Assembly: GCA_035651955.1 (NCBI GenBank)
Contig: DASRES010000069.1
Location: forward strand, 146,223 to 210,222
Direction of reading: 5' to 3'
DNA: 64,000 nt
From: Acidimicrobiia bacterium
GTDB taxonomy: Bacteria; Actinomycetota; Acidimicrobiia; IMCC26256; JAMXLJ01
The notes beneath the pieces were generated by a model. The model saw nothing but the letters and a program-made list of their open reading frames with translations. It searched no databases and was not told the origin of the DNA. Shown piece by piece: positions 41,084 through 49,713 of this stretch. How positions within the stretch are numbered: position 1 is the stretch's first letter; each line of letters opens with the position of its first letter. Made by a program: the position numbers and the translations under genes.

Positions 41084-43168
41084 ATGGCGATCGAGGGCGC
41101 CGGCGCGCCCGAGGACGGCTCGGGACGGATCGCGGGCAGCGTCACCGCGGTGATCCTCCGCTGCGCGGCGCGGGTCGCGGGCGACGAGGCCGTCCCCCGC
41201 CTCATGGCGCTCGCCGGGGACGACCGTGACCCGGCCGAGCTGCGCGAGCAGTCGACGTGGAGCGACTACGCGACGGTCGTCGCGCTCTTCCGAGCCGGGA
41301 TCGAGGTCACGGGCGACGCTCGCTTCGCGCGCGTCGTCGGCGAGGAGATGCTGCGGCAGTGGCAGGGCAGCGAGGTCGTCGCGCTCCTCCGGGCGCTCGG
41401 CTCGCCGGCCGAGGTGCTGCGCAACATCGCCGTCACCGCGTCGAAGATCTCCACCGCGACGCGCCTCGAACCCGTCGAGCTCGGCGACGACCACGCCGTG
41501 GTCGAGGCGTGGGCGGTCGCCGGGCTCGAGCGCGACGTCACGTTCTGCGAGTACACCGCCGGGACGCTCTCGCAGGTCCCCATCGTGTTCGGCATCGATC
41601 CGGCCGAGGTCGTCGAGACGCAGTGCCAACGCCGCGGCGCGCCTCGCTGCGTCTACGAGGTCCGCTGGGACCCGTCGACGTCGCCCGAGACGAACCCGCA
41701 GCGACGCATCGAGCACCTCGAGGCGCAGCTCGCGGTCCTCACCGAGCGGTTCGAGTCGATGCAGGAGGCGACGCGCGAGCTCGTCGCGACGGAAGGCGTC
41801 GAGACCGTCCTCGCCAAGATCGTCGAGCGTGCGGCGCAGGCCGTGCGCGCGACGCGACACCTGCTCGCCGTCTCGCTCGGTCCGAACGACCTGCGCGTCC
41901 ACCACCACGGGTTCGCCAGCGACGACGAGGCGCGCCGCGTCGCGCGCGAGGTCCTCGCCCAGGAGCGCGACGAGGCCGACGGCTCGCGACTCGTCGTCGA
42001 GGTGAGCGCGGGCGACCGGGCGTTCGGACGTCTCGTCGCGTTGCATCCCGAGGGCGCGTCGTTCTTCCCCGCGGAGCGTCGTCTGCTCGAGGCGTTCGCC
42101 GCGACGGCCGCGGCGGCGATCAACATGGCCACGGCCCTCGAGACGGCACGGCGACGCAACGAGACCGCCCGAGCGCTGCTGCACCTCGCGTCCGCGCTCG
42201 CCGACGGCGGCAGCGTCGACGCGGTCGCGCAGCGACTCGCGGACGCGGTCCCCACGGTGATCGGCACTGACCACGCGGCCGTGTTGGTCTGGGATCCCGC
42301 GTCGCAGACGCTGTCGTACCGGGGCCTGTCCGGGTACACGGAGGACGTCGAACGCACGTTGCGGGCCGCGCGGCTGCAGCCCGACACGATTCCCGAGCTC
42401 GCGCGGATGCTGCGGACGCCGGCCCCGGCGGTGCTCGACCTCGGTACGTCGAGCAGCGTGGTGCGTGCGTTGCTCCGCGGTGTCGGCGTCGAGCGCGTGC
42501 GCGTCGTACCGCTCGTGGCCGGCGGCGAGTTCCACGGCGTCGTGACGACGCCGGTCCACGACGAGAGCGCGACGGATCCGACGCGCGACGACGACCTCGC
42601 CGAACGGCTCCAGGGCATGGCCGACCAGGGTGCGGTCGCGCTCCGCAGCGCGCGCCTCGTCGACGACATCCGGAACCAGGCGCTGCACGACGGTCTGACC
42701 GGCCTCGCGAACCGGCGGCTCCTGAACGACCGGTTGTCGCGCGCCGTCGCCCCGTCGAGCGACAGCGACCCGCGCTTCGCCCTCGTGTTCGTCGACCTCG
42801 ACGGCTTCAAGCACGTGAACGACACGTGCGGTCACGCGACCGGTGACGAGCTCCTCACCTACGTCGCGCGGCGGCTCGCAGGGTCCGTGCGCGCGGGCGA
42901 CACCGTCGCGCGCGTCGGTGGCGACGAGTTCGTGGTGCTGCTCGCGGGCGTGTCGGACCCCGACGACGCGCATCGCGCGGCGGACCATCTGCTCGACGTG
43001 CTGCGCGCGCCGTACCGCATCGGTGGCCGGTCGCTGCGGGTGTCCGCGAGCGTCGGGGTCGCCGTCGGTCACGCGGGTGACGATCCCGAGGCGCTCCTCA
43101 CCTCCGCCGACGCCGCGATGTACCGCGCGAAGCAGACCGGGCGCGACCGCGTCGAGCTCGCCGCCTGA
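41084..43168 (+). CDS. Diguanylate cyclase with V4R-like and GAF sensor domains
   Basis: This 694-residue signalling protein has residues 1 to about 190 as a helical/V4R-like ligand domain ending CQRRGAPRCVYEV. Next come a coiled coil (about 200-235, RIEHLEAQLAVLTERFESMQEA) and a first GAF-like domain (about 235-355). A second GAF domain follows (about 365-520, VAQRLADAVPTVIGTDHAAVLVWD). The GGDEF domain (about 535-694) has DGLTGLANRR, FVDLDGFKHVNDTCGHATGDELL, RVGGDEFVVLL and SASVGVA. The GGDEF signature is intact, so it should make cyclic di-GMP. No membrane segment is seen. It is 50 nt downstream of the selenoprotein gene. The V4R-like N-domain suggests sensing of a small lipophilic ligand. 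Confidence 0.88.
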   Translation: MAIEGAGAPEDGSGRIAGSVTAVILRCAARVAGDEAVPRLMALAGDDRDPAELREQSTWSDYATVVALFRAGIEVTGDARFARVVGEEMLRQWQGSEVVALLRALGSPAEVLRNIAVTASKISTATRLEPVELGDDHAVVEAWAVAGLERDVTFCEYTAGTLSQVPIVFGIDPAEVVETQCQRRGAPRCVYEVRWDPSTSPETNPQRRIEHLEAQLAVLTERFESMQEATRELVATEGVETVLAKIVERAAQAVRATRHLLAVSLGPNDLRVHHHGFASDDEARRVAREVLAQERDEADGSRLVVEVSAGDRAFGRLVALHPEGASFFPAERRLLEAFAATAAAAINMATALETARRRNETARALLHLASALADGGSVDAVAQRLADAVPTVIGTDHAAVLVWDPASQTLSYRGLSGYTEDVERTLRAARLQPDTIPELARMLRTPAPAVLDLGTSSSVVRALLRGVGVERVRVVPLVAGGEFHGVVTTPVHDESATDPTRDDDLAERLQGMADQGAVALRSARLVDDIRNQALHDGLTGLANRRLLNDRLSRAVAPSSDSDPRFALVFVDLDGFKHVNDTCGHATGDELLTYVARRLAGSVRAGDTVARVGGDEFVVLLAGVSDPDDAHRAADHLLDVLRAPYRIGGRSLRVSASVGVAVGHAGDDPEALLTSADAAMYRAKQTGRDRVELAA

Positions 43169-43245
43169 CTGCGATCCGCGGCTCCGCGTAGGGTGACGGG
43201 CCCTGCCGCGCACGTGTCGGCGCGCCTGGGGTCGAGAGGAGCAGC

Positions 43246-43998
43246 GTGGGGCGCTACGAGGGGCGGGTCGCGATCGTGACCGGTGCGAGCTCGGGCATCG
43301 GCCGGGCCACGGCTCTCCGTCTCGCGTCCGAAGGTGCATCCGTCGCGTGCCTCGACGTCGCGGTCGACGCCAACGAGGCGACCGTCGCGGACATCGGCGG
43401 CGCCGGGGCCGGCAAGGCGGTCGCGCTCACGTGCGACGTCAGCGACGAGCGCACCGTCACGAGCGCCGTCGACGCCGCGGTCGCGGCGTTCGGCCCGCCG
43501 CACCTGCTGTGCAACGTCGCGGGCATCGGCTCGTTCCGCCACACCCACGAGCTGACGCTGGAGGACTGGAACCGCATCATCGCCGTCAACCTCACGGGCA
43601 CGTTCCTCGTGTCGCGTGCGTGCATCCCGATGCTGCTCGAGACGGGCGGCAGCATCGTGAACGTGGCCTCGGTCGCCGGACTCAAGGCGCAGCCGTACAG
43701 CGCGGCGTACTCGGCATCGAAGGGCGGTGTCGCGCTCTTCACACGATCCGTCGCGATGGAGTACGCGGAGACGACCCTGCGCGTGAACGCGATCGCGCCC
43801 GGCAGCATCGACACCGCGATCACCGAGCAGTTCACGTTCCCCGACGGCGCGTCTGCGACGTTGCTCGGGCGGATCATGCCGTACCGGGCGTTCGGCCGGC
43901 CCGAGGACTGCGCGGCCGTCATCGCCTTCCTCGGATCCGACGAGGCGCGCTACGTCAACGGCGCCGTCATCCCAGTCGACGCGGCATCGAGCGCGTGA
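43246..43998 (+). CDS. SDR-family oxidoreductase
   Basis: This 250-residue classical SDR has VTGASSGIGRATALRLASEGASVACLDV, CNVAGIGSF, the catalytic serine in NVASVAGLKAQP with Y-SASK, PGSIDTAITEQFTFPDG and YVNGAVIPVDAASSA. GTG 43246 follows GAGAGGA. It is followed 21 nt later by a flavin-reductase-like (PPOX) gene and an SGNH gene, forming a likely operon up to 46416. The substrate is unknown. Confidence 0.85.
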   Translation: MGRYEGRVAIVTGASSGIGRATALRLASEGASVACLDVAVDANEATVADIGGAGAGKAVALTCDVSDERTVTSAVDAAVAAFGPPHLLCNVAGIGSFRHTHELTLEDWNRIIAVNLTGTFLVSRACIPMLLETGGSIVNVASVAGLKAQPYSAAYSASKGGVALFTRSVAMEYAETTLRVNAIAPGSIDTAITEQFTFPDGASATLLGRIMPYRAFGRPEDCAAVIAFLGSDEARYVNGAVIPVDAASSA

Positions 43999-44019
43999 AG
44001 CGAGCACAGGAGAACCGCC

Positions 44020-44511
44020 ATGGGCGTCAAGCAGCGTGACGTGATCAAGATGACCTCGGAGGAGGTCGACGAGTTCCTACAAGGGCGTCACACGATGTCG
44101 ATCGCCACCATGAACCACGACGGGACGATCCACCTGGTCGCCATGTGGTACGGCTTCCTCGAGGGAGCCATCGCGATCGAGACGAAGGCCAAGAGCCAGA
44201 AGGTCCAGAACCTCCGGCGCGACCCTCGCATGACGGTGCTCGTGGAGGACGGCGAGACCTACGAGGAGCTCCGCGGCGTCGAGCTCGTCGGCACGGGCGA
44301 GATCGTCGACGATCCCGACCGGATGTTCGAGCTCGGCATCAGCGTGTTCGAGCGGTACCAAGGTGGGAAGTACACCGAGGAGATGCGGCCGTTCGTCGAG
44401 GCGATGTTGAACAAGCGGGTCGTGGTGAAGCTCGCGGTCGAGCGCGTCGTCTCGTGGGACCACCGCAAGCTCGGGATGCCGTCCACGCGGCCCAAGGAAC
44501 CGAGCGCGTGA
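44020..44511 (+). CDS. PPOX-class (pyridoxamine-phosphate-oxidase-fold) FMN/F420-binding protein
   Basis: This 163-residue split-barrel protein has MTSEEVDEFLQGRHTMSIATMNHDGTIHLVAMWYGFLEGAIAIETKAKSQKVQNLRRDPRMTVLVEDGETYEELRGVELVGTGEIVDDP. The TIH-VAMWYGF and KSQKVQNL-RDPR pattern is typical of actinobacterial F420-dependent reductases (FDOR-B) such as biliverdin or menaquinone reductases. Its presence beside many LLM genes supports an F420-using organism. The stop overlaps the next start by 4 nt. Confidence 0.86.
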   Translation: MGVKQRDVIKMTSEEVDEFLQGRHTMSIATMNHDGTIHLVAMWYGFLEGAIAIETKAKSQKVQNLRRDPRMTVLVEDGETYEELRGVELVGTGEIVDDPDRMFELGISVFERYQGGKYTEEMRPFVEAMLNKRVVVKLAVERVVSWDHRKLGMPSTRPKEPSA

Positions 44512-45296
44512 AGCAGGCGACGCGGCGGACGCTCGTCTACGGCACGCTCGCACTGCCTGCCGCGCTGGTCGGCGCGGCGGGCTTCCTGTACGCCGAGGCG
44601 ATGTACGCGGTGCATCGGGGCCTGCCCACGGTGACCGGGCACGACCCGTCCGGTGAGGTCGGCGACCCGGCGCACCCGGAGGTCACGCTGCTGCTGCTGG
44701 GCGACAGCACGCTCACGGGGTCGGGACTGGAGTCGGTCGACGACATCTGGGTGCGTCAGATGGCGGCGCGTCTGTCCGGCGAGTTCCGGATACGGATCGT
44801 GAGCGTCGCGACCGGTGGCGCGCGCACGGCGGAGGTGCGCCGCGACCAGCTACCCCGGGCGTTGCGCACACGTGCGGACCTCGCGATCGTCTCCACCGGC
44901 GCGAACGACGTCATGCACGTCACCCCGTTGCGCGAGATCGAGCGAGACCTGACGGCGATCGTCGCGGAGCTGCACGCGGTCGCGCCCGAGGTGTTGCTCA
45001 CGGGCGTCGGGGATCTCGGCAACGTGCCGCGCGTGCCGTTCCCGCTCACGCTCGTCGCGTCCGCACGCTCGCGCTCCGTCGATCGCATCCACCGACGGGT
45101 CGCCGAACGGTTCGACTACGCGGACAAGGTGCCCGTCGGGGCGATGACCGCCCGGTTCAGCCGCGACCGTTCGCTGTTCGGGCCCGACTGGTTCCACCCG
45201 AGCCGCGCGGGCCACGCGATCTGGGCCGACGCGGCGACTCCGGTCGTCCGGAGCGCGCTCGAGCGCGTCGTGCGGCAACGCCGTGCCCACGCCTGA
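44508..45296 (+). CDS. SGNH-hydrolase protein with N-terminal membrane anchor
   Basis: This 262-residue protein has a basic N-terminus and one hydrophobic segment (about 10-30, TLALPAALVGAAGFLYAEAMYAV). The SGNH hydrolase motifs are LLLLGDSTLTGSG (Ser), GGARTAEVRRDQLP, STGANDVMHV (Asn) and GPDWFHPSRAGH (Asp-His). It is likely anchored with its catalytic domain outside the membrane. Start GTG 44508 overlaps the preceding gene and the end overlaps the next by 14 nt. It may act on lipid or wall esters; the function is not assigned. Confidence 0.85.
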   Translation: MKQATRRTLVYGTLALPAALVGAAGFLYAEAMYAVHRGLPTVTGHDPSGEVGDPAHPEVTLLLLGDSTLTGSGLESVDDIWVRQMAARLSGEFRIRIVSVATGGARTAEVRRDQLPRALRTRADLAIVSTGANDVMHVTPLREIERDLTAIVAELHAVAPEVLLTGVGDLGNVPRVPFPLTLVASARSRSVDRIHRRVAERFDYADKVPVGAMTARFSRDRSLFGPDWFHPSRAGHAIWADAATPVVRSALERVVRQRRAHA

Positions 45297-46416
45297 CGAC
45301 TCGTTCGCGCGCGAGGTGCGCGCCGCGCTCGACCAGCGCCTGGAACGACGCGCTCCCGGCGAGCGCGTCGTCGTCCTCGGCGCGGGAAGCGACGATCTCG
45401 AGGCCGGGCGCGCGTACCTGCGCGCGCTCGCCGACGGCGGCTGGGCGGTACCGACGTGGCCCGTCGAGTACGGCGGGATGGGCCTCGACGCGCAGCACGC
45501 GGCGGTCGTGAACCGGGAGCTGGCCGCGTTCCGCGTCCCCGACCTGTACCCGTTCATGGTCGGGCTCGCCCTCGTCGGCCCCACCCTCGTCGCGCACGCG
45601 ACGCGCGACCAGTGCGAGCGTTGGCTCCCGGCCGTGCGCACCGGTGACGAGATCTGGTGCCAGCTGTTCTCCGAGCCGGGCGCGGGTTCCGATCTCGCGG
45701 GCCTGGCGACTCGCGCCGTCCGCGACGGCGACGTGTGGCGCGTCACCGGTCAGAAGGTCTGGTCGAGTCGGGCGCAGTACTCGCAGTGGGGCTTGCTGCT
45801 CGCCCGTACCGATCCGGACGCCGAGAAGCACGCGGGCATCACCGCGTTCGGGCTGCCGATGGACCAGCGCGGCGTCGACGTCCGCCCGCTCCGCCAGATG
45901 AACGGCGACACCCACTTCAACGAGGTGTTCCTCGACGACGCGCTGGTCGACGACGATGACCGCATCGGCGGCGTGGGCGAGGGATGGGCCGTCGCGCTCA
46001 CCTGTCTCGCGCACGAGCGGGGCGGACTCGCGGGCGGCGGTGGTGCGGGGCTCTCGTTCACCCGCCTCGTCGACCTCGCGCGCGCCTGTCGCGCGACGCG
46101 CGACCCGCTCGTGCGCGACGCACTCGCGCGCGTGTACGTCGCCTCGGAGGTCGCGCGCCTGAGCGGGCAACGCGCACGGGACCTCGCACGCGCGGGCCGT
46201 CCGGGTCCCGAGGGGTCGGGCATGAAGCTTCGCCTGACGCACCTGTTCCGGGACTACACGAACGTCGCGATGCGCGTCCTCGGTCCGGCCGCGACCGCGG
46301 TGGACGACGAGTGGCGCACGCTCTTCCTCACGGCCCCGTCGATCTCGATCCGCGGCGGTACCGACGAGATCCAGCGCAACATCGTGGCCGAGCGGGTCCT
46401 CGGCCTCCCGCGCTGA
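45283..46416 (+). CDS. Acyl-CoA dehydrogenase
   Basis: This 377-residue acyl-CoA dehydrogenase has an N-terminal helix segment shorter than usual, WPVEYGGMGLDAQH, DEIWCQLFSEPGAGSDLAGL, VTGQKVWSSRAQYSQWGLLLARTDPDAEKHAGITAFGLPMDQ, MNGDTHFNEVFLDDAL and ISIRGGTDEIQRNIVAERVLGLPR. All FAD and substrate motifs are present, so it should be active without a partner, though a small subunit could be elsewhere. The GTG start overlaps the SGNH gene by 14 nt. The downstream 39-bp palindrome separates it from a convergent thiolase. Confidence 0.88.
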   Translation: MPTPDDSFAREVRAALDQRLERRAPGERVVVLGAGSDDLEAGRAYLRALADGGWAVPTWPVEYGGMGLDAQHAAVVNRELAAFRVPDLYPFMVGLALVGPTLVAHATRDQCERWLPAVRTGDEIWCQLFSEPGAGSDLAGLATRAVRDGDVWRVTGQKVWSSRAQYSQWGLLLARTDPDAEKHAGITAFGLPMDQRGVDVRPLRQMNGDTHFNEVFLDDALVDDDDRIGGVGEGWAVALTCLAHERGGLAGGGGAGLSFTRLVDLARACRATRDPLVRDALARVYVASEVARLSGQRARDLARAGRPGPEGSGMKLRLTHLFRDYTNVAMRVLGPAATAVDDEWRTLFLTAPSISIRGGTDEIQRNIVAERVLGLPR

Positions 46417-46436
46417 CCCCTGCCCCTCTCCGTTCT

Positions 46437-46475
46437 GTGAAGCGTCATCCACATCATGTGTGTCTGACGCTGCAC
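46437..46475. repeat. 39-bp palindromic repeat, copy 3 (convergent terminator position)
   Basis: GTGAAGCGTCA pairs with TGACGCTGCAC with one mismatch, around CCACATCATGTGTGTC. It lies between the 3' ends of the acyl-CoA dehydrogenase and thiolase genes, flanked by TTCT on one side and AAAAG on the other, consistent with a bidirectional terminator. Confidence 0.8.
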
Positions 46476-46492
46476 AAAAGCACTCAGGATCG

Positions 46493-47698
46493 TTACGACA
46501 GCCGCTCGACGATCATGGCCATGCCCTGGCCGCCGCCGACGCACATCGTCTCGAGGCCGAACGTCTTGTCGGCGTCCTCGAGGCCGTTGAGCAGCGTGGT
46601 CATGATGCGCGCGCCCGTCATGCCGAACGGGTGGCCCAGCGCGATCGACCCGCCGTTGACGTTGAGCTTGTCCCACGGCACGCCGAGGTGCTTCGCCGAG
46701 GGAACGACCTGCGCGGCGAACGCCTCGTTGATCTCGACGAGGTCGATGTCGTCGATCGTCATGCCCGCACGCTTCAGGGCCTGGCGCGACGCCTCGATCG
46801 GTCCGAGCCCCATGATCTCCGGGTTCAGCGCCGTCACGCCGCTCGCCACAACGCGCGCGAGCGGCGTGATGCCGAGCTCGCGCGCCTTCGTGTCGCTCAT
46901 GACGACGACAGCCGCCGCACCGTCGTTCAGCGGGCAGCTGTTGCCCGCGGTGACCTCACCGTCAGGCCGGAATGCGGGCTTCAGCGTCGCGAGCTTCTCG
47001 ACCGTCGTACCGGGGCGCGGGCCGTCGTCCTTGCTCACGACCGTGCCGTCGGGCGTGGTGATCGGCGTGATCTCGCGGTCGAAGAAGCCGTTTTCCTGCG
47101 ACGTGACCGCGCGCTGCTGCGACAGCGCCGCGAACTCGTCCATCTCCTCGCGCGAGACCTTCTCGAGCTCGCGCACGTTCTCGGCGGTCTGGCCCATCGC
47201 GATGTACACGTCGGGCAGACCCGCGGGCGGCGTCCAGTCGGGCTGGCCGCCTTCCGCGCGCGCCTTCGTGCGCGCGCCCGCGTCCGCGAACCTCTCGTTC
47301 TTCGGGCCGGTGTCCGCCGCGCCGTGGACGAACCGGCTCACGGTCTCGACACCACCGGCGACGAACACGTCGCCCTCACCGGCCTTGATGGCGTGCGTGG
47401 CCATGCGGATCGTCTGCAGCGACGAGGAGCAGTAGCGGTTGACGGTCGTGCCGGGCACCTCGTGCAGACCGGCGAGCAGCGACGCGACGCGGGCGATGTT
47501 CGTGCCTGCCTCGCCGGCCGGTTGCCCGCACCCCCACAGGACGTCCTCGACGAGGCTGCGGTCGAGCTCGGGGATCTTGTCGAGCAGCGACGAGATGATG
47601 AACGCCGACATGTCGTCGGGCCGGACGTCGACGAGCGAGCCCTTGTTGGCCCGGCCGATCGGGGTGCGGGCGGTGGCGACGATGACGGCTTCGGGCAT
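46493..47698 (-). CDS. Acetyl-CoA acetyltransferase (degradative thiolase)
   Basis: This 401-residue thiolase has nucleophile C90 (VNRYCSSSLQTIRMA), AGGVETVSRF, NDGAAAVVVMSDTKA, INEAFAAQVVPSAKHLG, NVNGGSIALGHPFGMTGAR (catalytic His) and LETMCVGGGQGMAMI (catalytic Cys). It has the full length and all active-site residues of the FadA/PhaA class. It is unlike the FadA6 at 15115, which has a longer DRQCGSSQQ region. ATG 47698 follows GAGGAG. It may carry out final thiolysis of side-chain or general fatty acyl-CoA. A CTGAC palindrome lies 139 nt upstream, close to the stop of the preceding gene. Confidence 0.92.
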   Translation of the reverse strand: MPEAVIVATARTPIGRANKGSLVDVRPDDMSAFIISSLLDKIPELDRSLVEDVLWGCGQPAGEAGTNIARVASLLAGLHEVPGTTVNRYCSSSLQTIRMATHAIKAGEGDVFVAGGVETVSRFVHGAADTGPKNERFADAGARTKARAEGGQPDWTPPAGLPDVYIAMGQTAENVRELEKVSREEMDEFAALSQQRAVTSQENGFFDREITPITTPDGTVVSKDDGPRPGTTVEKLATLKPAFRPDGEVTAGNSCPLNDGAAAVVVMSDTKARELGITPLARVVASGVTALNPEIMGLGPIEASRQALKRAGMTIDDIDLVEINEAFAAQVVPSAKHLGVPWDKLNVNGGSIALGHPFGMTGARIMTTLLNGLEDADKTFGLETMCVGGGQGMAMIVERLS

Positions 47699-47836
47699 GG
47701 CCTGCTCCTCGAGGACGAAACGCGGGCTTCGTATCTTCGCTCTCGGCGCCTGCGGCGCCAGGCCGCTCGGCCCCGCTTCCGCTCGCCGAGTGGCTCGCTC
47801 GCTTCTGTCTAGCCGGTCGCCCCTCGGGGCGGCATC

Positions 47837-47852
47837 CTGACGGTCGCGTCAG
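47837..47852. promoter_or_regulatory. Candidate operator between thiolase and D-aminoacylase-like genes
   Basis: CTGACGGTCGCGTCAG is a 16-bp member of the recurrent family, with a 4-nt centre instead of 3. It overlaps the stop codon of the gene at 47849 and lies 139 bp upstream of the thiolase ATG. The intervening GC-rich leader also holds a GGCGCC-TGC-GGCGCC hairpin (47745-47759). Confidence 0.5.
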
Positions 47853-49585
47853 CCGGACTGCCCGCCCGGCACCGTCACAGTCTCGGTGTCGCGGCCGGAC
47901 CGCAGCAACGTGCCCGGCGTCGCGCCGGTGACCTCGCCGCCGCGCACGATCTCGACGCCGTTCACGAGCACGTGCTCGATCCCCTCGGCCTCCGCGTACA
48001 GCCGCCCGGCGCCGCCGGGCAGGTCGTCGCGCGTGTAGACGCGTCCAGGCGCGATGCGATCGGCGTCGAACACGACGAGATCGGCGTGCCAGCCCTCCTG
48101 GATGCGGCCGCGCTCGCGGATGCCGTAGAGCCGGGCCTGGACGTCGGTGAGCAGGTGGACGGCCTCTGCCATCGGCATGAGATCGTGCTCGCGCACGGCG
48201 CGCAGCATCGACGTCGTGTACGTGAACGTCGACAGCATGTCGAGGTGCGCCCCGGCATCGGACGCGCCGACCACGGCGCGCGGGTCCCGCCACACCTCGG
48301 CACGCATCCGCCAGCTCGCGTCGTCGCCACCGGCCATCGGCGGCGCGATCACTGTCCGCAGGTCGTCCGCGATCACGACGTCGAGCAGCGCGTCGAACGG
48401 GTCGACGCCGCGCTCGGCGGCCACCTTGCCCACCGTCGAACCCGCGAGCCCCGCGTTCTCGGGCGCGAACGTGTCGACGATCCGCATGTTCTCCCACTTG
48501 AACATCGTGCGGAACACGCCGGCATCGGGTGACGCCGCCGACTCCTTCAACCGCGCGCGCACCTCGGGATCGGACAGCGCCTTGAGCTTCTCGTCGTGCG
48601 GGAGCGCCATCGTCTCGCCCCAGCCGGGCAGCGCGTCGAGCAGGAACGCGGTCTTGAAGTTCAGGTGGACGAGCGTCACGTCGGGGACCGTGAGCGCGAG
48701 GACACGTCCGCCCCGCTCGGCGGCGTAGTCACCGGCGGCGAGCGACTCCTCGTGCGCCTGCGGTCGCGCCGAGTTCACGGCCAGCACGTTCCAGTTGAGC
48801 GGACGGTTCGCGGCCAGCGACATCGTGGTCATCAGCTCGAGGTGCTCGGGCAGGAAGCCACCCACCGCGGGGATGAACTCGAGCGTCGTGCCGTCGTGAC
48901 GCCGCACGACCCCGCACAACGCGAGCAGCTCGTCACGCGTCGCGAACCGCGACGGCACCGGCCTGCCGTCGCCCCCGTTGTGCGTCGCCGCCTGCGACGA
49001 CGAGAACCCGAGACCGCCCGCCGCGAGCGACTCGTCGAGCAGCCGCGCCATCTCGTCGACCTGCGCGGGCTTCGCCTCCTCGCCGACGGCCGCGTCGCGC
49101 ATCACCGCGCGGCGGATCGCCGAGTGGCCGACGAGGAACCCCGCGTTGACGGCGACGTTGCCGTCGAGCCGGTCGAGGTAGTCGCCGAAGCTGCGCCAGT
49201 CCCAGGGGACGCCCGCCTCGAGCGACTCGAGCGGCATGCCCTCGACCCGGGCGAGCATGCGCCGCATGTAGTCGGCCTCGCTGGGTACGAGCGGGGCGAT
49301 CGTGAAGCCGCAGTTCCCGCCGACGATCGTCGTCACCCCGTGCAGCGGTGACGGCGTCGCGGCCGGGTCCCAGAACAGCTGCGCGTCGTAGTGCGTGTGG
49401 ATGTCGACGAAACCCGGCGCGACCGCGAGACCGTCGGCGTCGATGCGCGCCGCGGCGTCCTCGTCGATCGTGCCGGGCGCGGCGATCGCGACGACGCGGC
49501 CGTCGCGGATGGCGACGTCGGCGCGACGGCCGGGCCGCCCGCTCCCGTCGAGGACCTCACCGCCGGTGACGAGACAGTCGAGCAT
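47849..49585 (-). CDS. Amidohydrolase/D-aminoacylase-like protein
   Basis: This 578-residue urease-superfamily amidohydrolase starts MLDCLVTGGEVLDGSGRPGRRADVAIRDGRVVAI. The HxH metal site is in APGFVDIHTHYDAQLFWDP. Other blocks are GGNCGFTIAP, FLVGHSAIRRAVM, PLNWNVLAVNS, VGASDAGAHLDML (metal Asp) and VEHVLVNG-type ending EGIEHVLVNGVEIVRGGEVTGATPGTLLRSGRDTE. The family includes N-acyl-D-amino-acid deacylases. Actinobacterial catabolic clusters often have such genes with no proven role. It is divergent from the acyl-CoA dehydrogenase at 49714. Confidence 0.9.
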   Translation of the reverse strand: MLDCLVTGGEVLDGSGRPGRRADVAIRDGRVVAIAAPGTIDEDAAARIDADGLAVAPGFVDIHTHYDAQLFWDPAATPSPLHGVTTIVGGNCGFTIAPLVPSEADYMRRMLARVEGMPLESLEAGVPWDWRSFGDYLDRLDGNVAVNAGFLVGHSAIRRAVMRDAAVGEEAKPAQVDEMARLLDESLAAGGLGFSSSQAATHNGGDGRPVPSRFATRDELLALCGVVRRHDGTTLEFIPAVGGFLPEHLELMTTMSLAANRPLNWNVLAVNSARPQAHEESLAAGDYAAERGGRVLALTVPDVTLVHLNFKTAFLLDALPGWGETMALPHDEKLKALSDPEVRARLKESAASPDAGVFRTMFKWENMRIVDTFAPENAGLAGSTVGKVAAERGVDPFDALLDVVIADDLRTVIAPPMAGGDDASWRMRAEVWRDPRAVVGASDAGAHLDMLSTFTYTTSMLRAVREHDLMPMAEAVHLLTDVQARLYGIRERGRIQEGWHADLVVFDADRIAPGRVYTRDDLPGGAGRLYAEAEGIEHVLVNGVEIVRGGEVTGATPGTLLRSGRDTETVTVPGGQSG

Positions 49586-49676
49586 CGGGCACCCCCGCGA
49601 AGACGACCGACGAGCATGACGTCGGCGTCACAGTAGCGCCGCGCGCACTCGCGGTCGCCTGCGTCCGCGTGTGAAT

Positions 49677-49705
49677 CTGACTGCCCGTCAGTCCGCCCGT
49701 ACACT
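49677..49705 (+). promoter_or_regulatory. Operator-promoter of the acyl-CoA dehydrogenase at 49714
   Basis: The palindrome CTGACTGCCCGTCAG (49677-49691) contains a CTGACT -35-like hexamer (49677-49682). TACACT (49700-49705) follows after 17 bp as the -10 box. The GTG start is at 49714, so the transcript is nearly leaderless and the operator covers the -35 region. Confidence 0.66.
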
Positions 49706-49713
49706 GCGCCGCC

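Noticed and set aside
46493..47698. Thiolase called FadA5
   Set aside because: Its nucleophile region (RYCSSSLQ) and other blocks do not match FadA5 as I recall it, so only a general thiolase call is made.
47745..47759. GGCGCC-TGC-GGCGCC hairpin before the thiolase as a riboswitch or strong terminator
   Set aside because: Short GC palindrome in a very GC-rich leader with no U-tract or further structure; not distinguishable from background.
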